From contig NC_049992.1 of the NCBI RefSeq assembly GCF_000003815.2, positions 15,356,820 to 15,420,819 of the forward strand: a DNA stretch of 64,000 nucleotides, written 5' to 3'. The stretch's first letter is position 1. Each line of letters begins with the position of its first letter. The notes under the pieces were generated by a model, which made no database searches, was not told the origin of the DNA, and saw nothing but the letters and a program-made list of their open reading frames with translations. Source of the DNA: Branchiostoma floridae. Taxonomy: Eukaryota; Chordata; Leptocardii; Amphioxiformes; Branchiostomatidae. Both the position numbers and the translations under genes were made by a program. This document shows, in pieces, positions 47,526-59,399 of this stretch.

Positions 47526-49534
47526 AGCAGACTTGTCAGACATCCTGACAGTAGATTGATCCACGAAGCGGAACTGACGTTACACACTCACCTGTAACGT
47601 GCCCATTTCCGTTCAGGGTACGCCTGACGTGATGCGAATGTGCCGCTAAGTTTACACTATGCTCCATTTCCCGTCATGCTTTGCTAATTGATCCGCTAAC
47701 GCCGCAGATAAATCACGATGTTATCAGTGATAGCGACTCGGAATATAAGACTTCTTTGAAAAGACGAAAACATCGGTATAGGTGGAAGTGGTGCGTGCGC
47801 CTTGTGTTCAAATTGGTCGACATTAATTGAAGCGAAACCTGATGTCCAATCCCTTCTGTCACCATCTGTGCTAGGGACGCATGTGTGCTAGCCATGGCCC
47901 ATAGGTCATGCAGCTTTTCTGGTTTATATACATGTATGCTGCCACGGAACCGGTTGTTTTAGTATTAATTAAAAAGACTCGTTTTGGGCCAGCCTTCCCG
48001 TTGTTTTCAGAGCTTGGATATGGACTATATGTTTCGTCCCCAGAGACATATATTCATCACTAAGGGCAGGGGGGGGGGGGGTGGCGGTGGACTCAATCAC
48101 ACATATACTGAACCTCTTTTACCACAAATGTGACGCTACGACTACAAAAACTGACATCATAGAGATTTTTGATATCCATATTCTGACCACAAACGTGAAA
48201 ACAGACCATATGAAGACCGTAAGGTGACATATGGTGATGTACATATTTGTGCTAAACCGGTCGCTGTCCTGGATGCCCTATTCAAGAGGGTGTCATCCCC
48301 ACTCGTGCTCCTCTTCATCCTCCTTTCATCTAAATATCTTCACACCTTTACGTCGTTTACCTCCTAGGAAGATCATGAGGCCATAGACATGATACAAAAC
48401 ATCATATTCATTGCCATAGCGACAGCCATCTTGGAATCATTGTCCTAGCCATCATTGTTGTTCGCAGAAAGAAAATTGAATACGTATTTCAACCTTAAAG
48501 AAGAACACCAGATTTAAGTGATTTTAAGTGCCAATATGACGAGGTCGCAGGGTTAAGTAGTTCCGAGGACAAAGAGGAAATTGTCCGTGAATAATCAGTT
48601 GTGCAAATTTGTTGTCTGGTGACAGAAATGCCCTGAGTCCGATTGGTGAATAGGTCATGTCGGCAACACGAACGTGCGTCCACTATTTTCACTCACAAGC
48701 GCATTATAGACATGGGATATGCACAAGGGATAAAGTTGACATTTTTGCACAAATCTGGGACCCTGACCTTTGATATTCAGTTTATGATTCCCCTCTTTTC
48801 TTCTTTCTAATCCGGCGCATCAGGGGCTAAGTCTGAAGCACACGGTACCATGGAACTGGGAGCTTGTGAAACGTTAGGATCTTGCATTTCAACATCTCCC
48901 TGAAGCCATGGCGTGGGATATGGCATGCATGAAATTGTAAAACGGCTCATGAGCTTCATGTTACGTTTTCAGTAGCACTCGTGTGTGTGTGTGTTTGTGT
49001 TTGTCAACACGAAAACTCAGCCAGGCCTGGATGGAGCGTCCTGATACTTGAAATATGGTTAAAAACTCGAAATGATGCAATTTTGGGCCTCCCGGCGGAT
49101 TGTTCTGGCACTGCAGCCGAACTTCCGCTTTTGATGTCTGTTATCAGTGTGTCAGTGCAAGGACAGAGTAGTAACGTTACTCCTTGCCTTTCCAAGAAGG
49201 TCGTCGGCTTTTCTGATATGCTTATATCAACGTGGTCTTTGGCAGGTAAGCGGAAGTGACGTAATGGCCGCGTCTTATCGAGAGAGTTCATGGTTTCCAA
49301 GTTTCCCTACATGATATACAGCATAAAGTATGTTTAACTAATCAAAGTGACGGGTTATTAGCACTATAGTAGGGAAATGGAAGTTTCAGGAGTGCGGAGT
49401 GCGGAGCCGTTTTTGTTCTGTCGTCAAAGCTAAGCAGTTGTAGGATAGACTGGTTCCCGTATGTCCCAAGCGTAGGCCGATAACCTACATTTGTGTACCC
49501 AAGGTCACTGGCACATGGGCATAGCTCCAAATCG
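47526..49534. other. Non-coding stretch upstream of the secreted peptide gene
   Basis: A G run near 48068 and a short GT run near 48980; otherwise nothing recognised. Confidence 0.5.
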
Positions 49535-49727
49535 TGACGTCAGCCGAACTTCAGCCAATACTAAGCACCGATGACGTCATGATCAGAGCTAGGCACTCGC
49601 TGGGACTGTCCTTGATGACGTCATCTCTTGTTCCCAGCAGTCGCCTGGATGGTACTTAGAATCCTCCAACTTATGTAAACTTCCGGGCAACTTCTTATCA
49701 CCTATGCCTCTCCCTTGCATATACGAG
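49535..49727 (+). promoter_or_regulatory. Promoter with three perfect CRE palindromes, secreted peptide gene
   Basis: TGACGTCA occurs at 49535-49542, 49572-49579 and 49616-49623, with a related TGACGTAA near 49256. A weak TATA-like CATATAC lies at about 49718. The probable first exon ends at 49807. CREB/ATF control is inferred from the motif. Confidence 0.6.
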
Positions 49728-50092
49728 GCAGAAACTAAGAGCAGAATTTCACAATCGGTCCACGGCTCGAAGTTGGGTGCGCATACTGACATAGGAGATC
49801 TGAGTAGGTGAGTTCTTTTCTGTTTCATGCTTAACGGTTGTGAAGACTTCTTCTTCGCTGCATGGTCCCAATGCGGGCCACCACAGCTTTCCGACTTCTT
49901 CTGAAGTTCTCTATTGAACAGAAAGACTCATGGACACTTCAAGAAATAGAATTGCGGTTTGCTTTGATTATTTTCCTCATTCCCTTTGTCTTATTTCTGG
50001 AGATACCGTTGGTGAAGAATTTGATAGATTTCTATGACTGAGTCTGTTTGCATTACCTGTTTTGCACAGCTGAAAGACCCAATCTACCAGCC

Positions 50093-50330
50093 ATGGCACT
50101 CAAACTGGTGGGAATCTTCATCCTGTCGGCATTTGCAGTCTTCTTGACAGAAGCACGTGAGTTGAGTTTTTTTGGCGACGCCTCGTAGCCTACTCAGAAA
50201 TGTGTCAACCTTTGATATACGTATGATATCCGTCCGCAACAGATGTTTCTCTTGTGTCGCAAATTCTCTCCGGGCACGGAGTCCATGTTTTCGGTGTGTG
50301 TGTGTGTGTGTCTGTCTGTCTGTCTGTGTG

Positions 50331-50381
<51 letters not shown>

Positions 50382-51117
50382 ATGTGTGTCTGTGTGTGTG
50401 TGTGTGTGTCTCTGTGTGTGTTTACCTTCGAAATCATTGTAAAGTAACCCTTCAATCTGTATTGTCGGTATGTACATGTACCTATATTATGCACATCGTT
50501 GAAACGTATGGTGATTAATATAAGGATGATTTTATCTGTAGAATAGTAAAACTGTGACAGATCAATGGATTTGACAATAGATGAGAATTGTAAACGAGTA
50601 TGGTAAACAAAGTTATGATAGCATATATCTACCAATTTGAGATCGAGACGAAATTATAACTTAGTTCCTTTCAGCACAAAATGTTTTTATTTAGATATCC
50701 GAATTCTTTGATGTTTTATGACGAACACTAGCCGCTTTAATTGTAATTTGAAAGGACGATATCGAGTAGAATGTGAGCACTCTCCCTTGTAATATATTAC
50801 ATCACAATTCAGCCTTTAGGCTGCGATGTTCTACATATAAATCCTTCTCTACTTCCCCAGGTTCCATGGGCGGTTTTGGATCCGGACCATCAGGCCTGGG
50901 AGGGCCGGGAGCGGGGTTCTCCCTCTCCGACCTCCTTCAGAACGAAGACGTCGCCAGCAGTTTCCTGGGAGGTGTAGCCAGCACGGACCCGGAACAGCTC
51001 GAGCTGCCCTTCCTGACAGCCGAACAGGCCGATCCTGAACAGCTAGAGCTTTTCAGTGCTAACCAGGACTGGCTGCACAGGGCTGCAGGCCCAAAGATAT
51101 TCGACGGCAAGAAATAA
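50093..51117 (+). CDS. Small secreted protein, candidate amidated peptide precursor (unrecognised family)
   Basis: Coding exons are 50093-50156 and 50861-51117, joined in phase 1 (GT-AG, intron 704 nt), giving 106 residues. Residues 1-21 form a signal peptide (n-region MALK, hydrophobic core [14 protein letters not shown], cleavage probably after TEA). A Gly/Ser/Pro-rich stretch (23-41) follows, then an acidic region with DPEQLEL repeated at 64-70 and 79-85. The C terminus is GPKIFDGKK: Gly followed by two Lys and the stop. In peptide hormones this is the classic amidation and dibasic-processing signal. There is no cysteine. A 5' UTR exon near 49745-49807 (donor AG|GTGAGT) spliced to an acceptor ending at 50069 is plausible. 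No homologue is recognised, and the hormone role is inference; a short secreted structural or defence protein is the alternative. Confidence 0.8.
50296..50421 (+). repeat. (GT)n microsatellite in the peptide gene intron
   Basis: About 120 bp of nearly pure GT with a few CTGT and CC interruptions. Open frames across it are artefacts. Confidence 0.95.
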
Positions 51118-51266
51118 TGATTTCAACAGCTGAGTGAGCTTCAGAAAGAACTGCACAAGGCGTCGTTTCATTTGTGGAAAGTTTGTCGAATACGAACATA
51201 ATACTCAGTCGCAAAACATTATATCTACCACCGTATACTGTTGTCATCAAGTGCAATCATATTGTC

Positions 51267-51272
51267 AATAAA
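51267..51272 (+). terminator. Poly(A) signal of the secreted peptide gene
   Basis: AATAAA 150 nt after the TAA stop, followed by T-rich sequence. Confidence 0.7.
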
Positions 51273-51290
51273 ATATTATGAAAATATTGA

Positions 51291-52654
51291 TATAATAATT
51301 TCAATAGTTATTCGTTTTTACCATAAAAATATTAAGATAAGCTTCTGTGCTTATGATCCACTATTTTTTTTTCAAAGGAAAAGAATAGAAGGACATGTTG
51401 GTTCCTGACACGTTATTACCAAGGTTATTACATAGCAATGATGTTTTACTGTGATCAAGGAGGTTGATGCTTCACAACCATTCTCGTCTATTAACGCGAG
51501 AATCGGCGATAACATCAATGCGGGAGGTCTACGTACACGTGAAGTAACTAGAGGAAATAATTCACCAGAAGAAAGATCTGTCATCTTTTATACGTCACGG
51601 TCATCAGTGCTAACAAAGTTTGGTCTGAAAAGCTATTGTGGCGATACTAGACGGGACGAATCAAGTGAGGGTTATCGGAAGTGAACATAACGCTCATGAA
51701 AAGACCGAAACATTCCTATTGAATAAAGGAATGAAAGAAAAGGAAGTTGGAAACATAGCATCGCAAGCCTCCCTACCCTTCCCAGGCCACTTGTAACGAA
51801 CATGTGCGGCGTTTCCCAGGCCGCACCTACCGCAGCGACTGCGTTCCCGACATAACAGGTGTCCATTCACTGTCCCAAACCAAGACGAATTCCTATTGAG
51901 GAATACCTCGCGCGTTTTTTCTATTCAATCGTCCAGTTATCGCTCCGTTTGTTGAAGCAGAAACAATTTTGCAGTAGAAGATTGCCTATCATATCCATGG
52001 TACTGCGTGGTAAAAAGTGGATATTGGTATTGGAAATGATTGGACATTTTATTTCTCAACTTTTCCTAATGTACATCATAAGATTAAAGCCATGGTATGG
52101 GAGTGTGTCACTGGTGGTTGTACTTTCGTCTGGGTGTCAACGATTGTGTGTGTATAGCTATAACCAAGGTGAAGTAGATGGAAATTTTGGTGAAAATCTT
52201 TACTCTTTAAAGAGGAAACCGATCTGTGTATCAATGTCTAGTTTGAAGAGGGTGATAACGATGCTATTGTTTTACTGATCGACTTGAAGAAAGGCCTCGT
52301 TAAGCGTCCATTCAAAACCAAAACCGATATCATTTCCAAGGAGAACAATTTTCTATGCTAATCTTGAAAATCTTTCATTGCACCCTCGAAGTAAAATGTC
52401 TTTATTTGTTTTGTACGTACGTATTGACCCTTTACAAACTGAAAAACTATAAATAATAGTGTTTTTGGATATGATCTAGTCCGGATCAGGGTAGGAAATT
52501 GTAAAAATGATAAGTTTGAAATTTCCTGGATATCCGAAGTCTGTCAAAAGAACATAATCTATATAACCTTCTTGATTGCATCCAGTATCGCTTTGTCAAT
52601 GCCATACATCAAGTCCATCGGGATCAAACTCAGGTGGACAATATTGAAACTACA
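51291..52654. other. Non-coding between peptide gene and tRNA
   Basis: A 139-residue frame at 51859-52278 lacks any recognisable domain. No repeats seen. Confidence 0.5.
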
Positions 52655-52727
52655 GCCGCGATAGCTCAGTTGGGAGAGCGTTAGACTGAAGATCTAAAGG
52701 TCCCTGGTTCAATCCCGGGTCGCGGCA
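52655..52727 (+). tRNA. tRNA-Phe(GAA): tRNA-Phe (anticodon GAA)
   Basis: A 73-nt cloverleaf with acceptor GCCGCGA paired to TCGCGGC plus discriminator A, a D arm with TAGCTCAGTTGG (A box), and an anticodon stem TTAGA/TCTAA around loop CTGAAGA (GAA at 52688-52690). The T arm carries GGTTCAATCCC (B box). There is no intron. TTTT at 52732-52735 is the pol III terminator. All stems are intact, so it is probably functional. Confidence 0.97.
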
Positions 52728-53021
52728 ATACTTTTATACAATTATATACAGATGGTAACCGAATGTTGTCATCCATGTCTAAGGGATACATACTACTAGT
52801 ATTTGTTACCATTGCTTGAAACTTGAATAGCAAAATAAAAGCGTCAAATCACTATAAGGCGAAGAGGTGTGTTATAATACGACTTTTTTTCAGTATAGAT
52901 TTGAATTATCTAAATCACAATACTTATAGATTACAGGGATGCAAATAGCATTTGAACATATTTAGATTCATTTAGATATTGAATTGATATATTCTGAAAG
53001 TGACTGTACAAATATCTCTAA

Positions 53022-53160
53022 TTCTCTTCTCCACAAGTTCCGAAGAGAACTCCATTTCCTGTCTACTCACAAATAACACAGACACGATATGTGGGGTAGG
53101 GTAGCGGCGTCACCATCACGATGTTCACTTATGCTTCTGTGATCCGACAGGAAATGGTAC
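53022..53160 (-). mobile_element. 139-bp deletion derivative of the 35.8-kb element
   Basis: On the minus strand it consists of the first 40 bp of the left end fused to the complete 99-bp right end. This independently confirms the element's two outer boundaries. Confidence 0.85.
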
Positions 53161-54983
53161 TTAATCAACTATCATATAACATTCAACATTATATATATTC
53201 AACGTTAACATTATGAATATTCAACTTATAAACTTTACTTCTCCACAACCGAGAGAATATCAAGAAAGTTGAAATGATTTACAAAATGTTTCCATGTTTC
53301 AAAATCCTTCAGACGAATAATTACAGAGAAATCATTCGTAAATAATTGTCAAGAACAACCTTTGTGAAGTCAACCTGGAAAAAAATTTAGTAGATGTATT
53401 ACAGCAAGGAGCTTTTATCAGGTAAAAGCTCCTTGATTACAGCAGTAAAAACAATTAGACTGGAATGAATTATTCATTTGTTACATCGTCTGTTTCCGAA
53501 AGGAAAACACAATCATAGATTCGAAAGTCTCGTAACAATGGGGGTGCTAATTCATGATCGTACATTGTTTTGCTTTCCATGTAGTCTTGTCGACACATTT
53601 ATTTTAATGCAAATTCAGCGTAAGGACTAGTGACAGGCGAGAGAAGTCACAGGATTGTCTGACACAAGATGATGAGTATTGACCAAAAGTAGCATATATG
53701 TGAGAAACAGCAGAAGCCAGGTTTTGTTAGTTTTCTTTGTGTTTTTTGTTTTGTTTTGTTTTGTTTCAGATATCGTAAAATGTAATCCAATGTGACTGGT
53801 CAATTTCAACCTCCTTGGTCAATACATCAACTTTTTTACTGATTACTAATATTAAATACTGGACACAGATGTTTATCAATATGCAGATGATAGTGACATG
53901 ACCTCTGAAAAAATAAAGTTTAACTACAACGAGTCCAATGACAACTAAATTGCCAAATAACAAATACAGTTGTAGTGACACAGAATTTGGGTCGGGAAGT
54001 CCAGTTAAAACAGGATCATGTATAGAATCATAGAATTCTAGATTTAAACTCACTAATATAGATAAATTCCATATTATAACAGAGGGAAGCGAAACTTCAC
54101 ACACTTGTCAAGAAACGCGGACCTCTTATCAAGTCATTTGGCTGCGCTACATATCTATTCCGCTAGGAGATTGCTTTTCAAACAAATACTAGTACCCGTC
54201 AACTGTCACTTGTCAAACTTGAAGATAAACAGGACGTCAACATGTAGACACCTTTAATCACTTTTAATAGGTTTATCGTAATATGTTTCTATTTCTTTTT
54301 GATGAAATATTCTAACGTTTATATGCCAATTCTCACCTTTGATAGGTTTTGTCTGAGTTATTTTCCTTTTCCTTTGGTCTACCCCAAACTTGTAAATTTT
54401 CACACTAAGGTGACGTGAGCTAAGCGGATTGATTCGGTGTCAAGAAGTCTTTTACAAGTGTTGAGAGTAAGACCTAATGGACAGGAATAGTGAGAAATGC
54501 TGATGTCGCTAGAAATAGTAGGAGGTTGGGAATCATCGTATTCAGTGTCAATTTTGCACAAGTACGGATATCCCTATCAAGATAACAACTCTTGTGAAAG
54601 AGAAGCGGTTAAGATGTCATGTACGTGGTATGAGGGGAAATTCCGCCTTAGAACATGGCCACTACCCCTCAGCCAATGGGAGCCATTTAATTACTGTGAT
54701 TATATCCACACAGTGCAGAAATAGTGTTATACATTACCAAGGAGCTTTTATATTGAGCAACTGTGACGATCTAAATTCTATAAGCAACCAAGAATGTTCT
54801 TGTGACTGCGGGTGAAACGGAATGAATGAAAAAAGTTCTCAGAAGACCTTCGTCATACATTTTGGCTATACGTGTATTTGTTTTAGCAGTAAACGTACGT
54901 AGACATTGGACAAGTATGATTATGCACCCACAACATCTGCTTGAAGAGGTTGCATTTCTGTACACCTAGAAATGACGTAACTG
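53161..54983. other. Non-coding; AAGGAGCTTTTATC hairpin at 53405-53435
   Basis: The hairpin matches 6490-6516. A TTTTG run lies near 53740. No gene supported. Confidence 0.5.
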
Positions 54984-55345
54984 TCACGTGATCGAGATGG
55001 TGAGAAAATGGAGCAGATGTGAAGCTAACCTCTGCGGAGGCAGTTTGCACGATTGGCGATAATGTGGACATAATAGGGCTCCCTTCATCGGCAATTTTGC
55101 ATGAGAAAAAGAGGGTCGTGGGAACGCCATAGTAGCAGTAGGACGACAATGGCGCACCAACAGGTTTCCTCAGCATCACAATGGAATTCTCGCACTCAGG
55201 GGACGTGGGAATGGTGGGAAAGAAACTGTTGTCGCAGGAAGACAACGGAATTTCACAAAGCCTCGCATAGGCGACGATTGTGAAAGGCTGTCGGTCGTTA
55301 CTCAGGCACGCGACCAAACGTAGTACCCCTTTATTAGAACTTGCA
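54984..55345 (+). promoter_or_regulatory. Highly conserved Notch-type enhancer candidate of Hairy gene 2
   Basis: Counterpart of 9863-10205. The core is 55094-55221. CSL cores lie at 55117-55124, 55204-55211 and 55214-55220, keeping the 87-bp and 10-bp steps of the gene 1 copy. TCACGTGA at 54984 and GCAGATGT near 55014 are shared at the left edge, and CACGCGACC at the right. It lies about 2.8 kb before the start codon. Confidence 0.85.
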
Positions 55346-55758
55346 CGACGATGGAAAAATGAATACATAGGATATGACATCATCAGGTACTCATCAAAAG
55401 TCACACAAACCTGCTGCATTACGCGTGTCATAAAACGAAGCCAGAAATTAGAAGTTTACACATCAGTACGACAGTAGGCCCAGAGATTGGGAAATCGCGC
55501 CAAAGTTTATCATTCTTGATCGCTGTGGTAGACGATTTCAAGACGAGTAGATTTCGTTAACTCCTTCCATTTGCAGGGGTTTACTCGTGGCAGGTGGTGA
55601 GGAAGGTTGTAAAAAACAGGCTAGAATTTCAGACACGCGTGCCGGGCGGCCGAGCGCATGTCAAATATTTTCGTCACCAGAAAGACCACGGCTCCGGCGC
55701 GGAGTCAAAAGCGGGTTGTTTGACCCGTGGCTGTCCGGACAGAAGAGAGTTCACCCGG

Positions 55759-55776
55759 AGTGTGGGAAAAGCAAAC
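55759..55776 (+). promoter_or_regulatory. 18-bp CSL element, Hairy gene 2 copy
   Basis: Identical to 10749-10766, with GTGGGAA at 55762-55768. The flanks are only weakly alike, so the 18-bp identity stands out. Confidence 0.65.
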
Positions 55777-57189
55777 TTTCCTACAAGTCAGATCGGAAAG
55801 TCAAACGATCACCTTTCAATCAAACAGTGTGTAAATGCTCTGCATACAAACGCGCTTGTGGACTTCGCCCACCGTCACCCCGCGCTGAGCATGCTATCTT
55901 CGCGCCAAACTTTTCTGTCAACAACAGATTGTGCAAACGACAGAACGGCTGCGGAATGCGTCCCCCATTTACACGAGCGAGTCGTTTGCTCGACAAGTGT
56001 TTTTCTTTCTGTCGATAAAATTGTCACCCTGATGCTAGTGGAAGCCTGTTCCCACGGCCTTGGCGTCAGTTGATGAAGCCCAGAGCTCTTGTGCGCGACT
56101 GGAAGTGATTTGCGACTGGCTTTTGTGATCAAATCTTGGATTTCGCGCACCTCCAACTACTTTGAGTACATGTTATTATGTACGTTCATTTTCGCAGTAA
56201 ACGTTTTTTAAAAAGTACACCGAAAAATGTGTGAGAATACAACCTGTTTAGATTATACAATGTACAGGAAACTAATTATAATGCCTTTAATTATCTCCTC
56301 ACTGGAGGTAGAGCTACAGTAATCGTATACCTCGCGCCCCGGCACGCGAACTCATGGTAAACTCCATCCTCTCAGATGAGTTCCGTATGTGGTACCGCCG
56401 GAAACGTACCGAGGCTGTTTCGCGAAACCCAGCCGAGCCTTTCCGGAAGCCGGCGGAGCGAGCGCCCGTCAAGCCGGGAAGGTCGGGGGAAACCCGATAG
56501 CAGGATTTGGTCGGAAGCCAGGTAAAAGCGGACCGCCGTGTAGGGGCTGTGGACGCGTGGCCCACCTCCGCCCGCCAGCGTCTGTCGCACGCGTGCCGCA
56601 GACAGCTCCTGACACCCAGTAAGGGATTGAAGCCATAGAGTCGATCCCTATCACTGCCAAACCAGGTAACGGGAGAGCTTGGCACAGCGCTTTTGTGAAC
56701 TTTCAATGTCATGGTAGACACTATCATTCACCTACAAACATAGCAGGTGTAGCTCCAAGTTTTCCACAGAAAAAAAAACATAGAAAAACCACGCCTCAAT
56801 GATGTATGGTAAGGTCATGGTCCTCCCATATAAGAATTAGCACTTGTTGGATCGAGGTCCAGTAATGCCCTTTACACCCAATAGATCACGCAAAAAGTTG
56901 TGAGATGAAAACACAAAACTTCAGTCATTTCATTTCGTGCCATCTTCATTCAACTCATTGCTAAGAAAGAATACAGCCAGGGCAGTTCTTTATTGTTCAT
57001 AAACGAATAACAATTTTGCCTGGGAACGTAGGTTTGTAGGAAATTGCTTTCCTCGGTCTAATCCTGAACATAATCCTCAGAACACAAACTTTTCGCTACA
57101 TGCGCGTATTTCTCCACCTCACATTTTACGAATGTGTTGTTGGGCGGTAAATCGTGCTCCACCATTTCCCGCCAAAAACTTTAATCGTT
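55777..57189. other. Upstream region of Hairy gene 2, GC-rich patch 56330-56640
   Basis: Long overlapping frames on both strands come from high GC. A CRGCGRVAH stretch resembles a zinc knuckle but lacks the final Cys. No gene supported. Confidence 0.45.
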
Positions 57190-57327
57190 TGTGCTCGGGG
57201 GCAAATTGGCGGAGATACGGTCGGTCTGTTTCGGCATTCTCCCCGTGGGAACACCGCCAGGGGCACTTATGGCGCTGCTTGACTCTTACCCCTGCGTGTC
57301 ACCCACATTCCTACAGCCACTGACTCA
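57190..57327 (+). promoter_or_regulatory. Duplicated upstream block with CSL site, Hairy gene 2
   Basis: Counterpart of 11910-12046: AAATTGG, GATACGGTC, GTGGGAA (57245-57251), GCTTGACTCTT, TGCGTGTC and ACATTCCT-like words in the same order. Confidence 0.7.
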
Positions 57328-57469
57328 GTATAGCCGACAGGCATTCGGACAGAACACGGCTTCTAACTTCCCAACCCAAGCATACATGTCAGTCGTCGTG
57401 TCTGTGGGACGCGGCGTACGCACACACGATTGTTTTGTGACTTTCAGCACAGCCATATACCATTTAACA

Positions 57470-57860
57470 TCTTATCAGCACCCCTTGTTTACATTTGCAA
57501 CCCTTGTTTACTGTACGCGCCGGACAGGACTTGGGGGCGGGGTTTTCCCACACTCCAGCCTGCCGCAGACAAAAGGCCCGGCACGTGCTTAGCGGGATAA
57601 TAAGCCTGCCACTTTGCGTCCGCATGCCAACAGATGTCAACTGTCAGAGGTGGCCATGCAAGAGTGATTGGCATTACAACATACTGGACCAATGGCGGGG
57701 CGATACGTCACAGGTGCAGTGACTTCCGCCAATGGGACACCCTCATTTTCTAAAATGGCGTCGCACCTCTTTCCTCCTATTGGCTGAGCCGGCATGAATG
57801 TAGTGTGGGAACCGGTCGCCACAGAATTTCACACGAGCACAGAAGGATATAAATACAAAG
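57470..57860 (+). promoter_or_regulatory. Proximal promoter of Hairy gene 2
   Basis: Colinear with 12166-12540. Shared items: TTCCCAC (57545-57551) after GGGGGCGGGG, E-box CACGTG (57582-57587), CAGATG (57631-57636), CCAAT at 57689 and 57729, ATTGG (57779-57783), GTGGGAA (57805-57811) and a canonical TATAAATA (57848-57855). The start site is probably near 57880, about 115 nt before the ATG. The oppositely oriented CSL cores and the conserved CACGTG suggest Notch activation plus HES autorepression. That role is inference from family knowledge. Confidence 0.88.
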
Positions 57861-57993
57861 CAGAAATCTCTGTTCCCACACTCGCCACACGACCGTCCAT
57901 TGAGAAGTTGATCGCAGAACGCCGTTCGCAGTCACGAAGTTCCATTCCTACACATTCGCCGGACTTACTCGGAATAACTCCAGACCATACAAC

Positions 57994-59170
57994 ATGCCTG
58001 CCGAGAAGGTTGTGGACAAGGCCCGTGAGGCAAGAATGGAGAGCCGTAAGGTATGTATTTGTGTACTACACAACTTACTACAATGATACAAGACCCGGTG
58101 TTTCGGACGGTCATTTCTTAGATACCTTTTCTTGCTGTCACAAGATTATGAGCCAAATGTATATGCTATGTGCAGACAATGTATCTTACGTTATTTTACA
58201 TCTTTTTCTAGTCTTCCAAGCCGATCATGGAGAAAAGACGCCGTGCCCGTATCAACGAGAGTCTGACTGAGCTGAAGACCCTCATCCTAGAAGCACTGAA
58301 CAAAGATGTAAGTACTGATATCATATTACCTGGAAAATATATTCTGATTTTCTTGATGTACATCAGTGGAAATGTTCAAGGTTTTCATGGGAGAGATATT
58401 TGAGGCCACAGTATATTGACCAAATCTTTGGTGTTTTTATTTTGCAGAGCTCCCGTCACTCAAAGCTAGAGAAGGCTGACATCTTGGAGATGACTGTCAA
58501 ACATCTTCGCAACCTCCAGAGACAGCAGATGGCGGCTGCAGTCTCCACCGACCCTTCTCTGCTTGGGAAGTACCGCTCCGGCTTCTCCGAGTGTATGACA
58601 GAGGTCTCCCGCGTCATGGGCTCCATGGACGGCGTCGACGGCCAGGTGAAGCAGCGTCTGATCAACCACCTGGCGACCCACCAGCCCGCCACTAACGTCA
58701 TGTCGTCCGGCGTGTACGCAGGGGTCCATCCGTCGGCATTCCCGCACGTCCAGCCCGTACAAGTGCAGGTGCCGGCCTCGGCGTCAATGCCCATGCAGAG
58801 GGTGCAGCTGTCCCCGACTCAGGGTGCGTACCCCCAGGCCATCCAGACGACCATGTACGGCGGGATCCCCGTAGTGCCCGGGCACTTCGTCGGCGGCGAG
58901 CCGGTGGCGGTGCTACTGCCTAGCGGACAGACCATCGTCCAGACAAACGGACAACAGCAACAAGTTGTTCCCGTGCAGTACACAAACACAGCCGTGGTGT
59001 CGGCCGCGCAACCACAAGGACATTCCGCTATCTCTGTCTCATCTGCAAACGGACTCAGTCAAACCATGATGCCCAGCCACCCCGTCCCGACACAGGCAGC
59101 TACCGTGCCCACCAAGGTAGCAGTCACTCCCGCGCCAATCCCTGAAGAGAAAATGTGGAGGCCGTGGTGA
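57994..59170 (+). CDS. HES1-like: Hairy/HES1-like bHLH-Orange transcriptional repressor, gene 2 (3 exons)
   Basis: Coding exons are 57994-58050, 58212-58307 and 58448-59170. Introns are 161 and 140 nt, GT-AG and phase 0, at the same positions as in gene 1, giving 291 residues. Exon 1 encodes [19 protein letters not shown]. The bHLH lies at about residues 20-78 with [15 protein letters not shown], and the Orange domain follows with [15 protein letters not shown], very close to vertebrate HES1. The C-terminal half is Q/P/V-rich with GGIPVVP, and MWRPW ends the protein. The same molecular role as gene 1 is expected: a DNA-binding, Groucho-recruiting repressor. The bHLH exon differs from gene 1 at 22 of 96 bases, mostly silently, so the duplication is not recent. 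The upstream region mirrors gene 1. The paralogue letter is unassigned. Confidence 0.97.
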
Positions 59171-59385
59171 ACAAAAACGAACTGAAAATGACTTGTGTTG
59201 TACATTCCACTGTGAAATCTGATTATCAGTTCCTGTACAAATGATTTTATCGTGTATATACAGAAAGCAATGAATGGAGAGAAATTAATGAGATTGCAGA
59301 TATATTTTATATTATATATATGGACGTATGTTAAACATACAAAGTTTCTATGTGTACATGTGTTGGTCTTTTTTGATACTGTGGT

Positions 59386-59391
59386 ATTAAA
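59386..59391 (+). terminator. Poly(A) signal of Hairy gene 2
   Basis: ATTAAA about 215 nt after the stop codon, followed by a T/G-rich stretch. Same hexamer and distance as in gene 1. Confidence 0.55.
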
Positions 59392-59399
59392 AATGGGAT

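Noticed and set aside
50084..50635. 183-residue minus-strand frame and overlapping plus-strand Cys/Val frames
   Set aside because: They are translations of the (GT)n tract inside the peptide gene intron; low-complexity H/T or C/V runs, not a protein.
51859..52278. 139-residue plus-strand frame
   Set aside because: Unusually long for this background but no recognisable motif, no promoter and no splice partner; kept only as an open region.
53766..54104. Hydrophobic 112-residue minus-strand frame with two membrane-like segments
   Set aside because: T-rich DNA readily yields hydrophobic frames; no family, no flanking splice sites that I could support.
55587..56073. Overlapping 143- and 159-residue plus-strand frames
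   Set aside because: Two frames open at once in GC-rich DNA, no domain, and the paralogous region at 10.7 kb conserves only the 18-bp CSL word, not a frame.
56389..56622. Possible retroviral-type zinc knuckle (CRGCGRVAH)
   Set aside because: The last Cys of C-x2-C-x4-H-x4-C is absent and no other retroelement part lies nearby.
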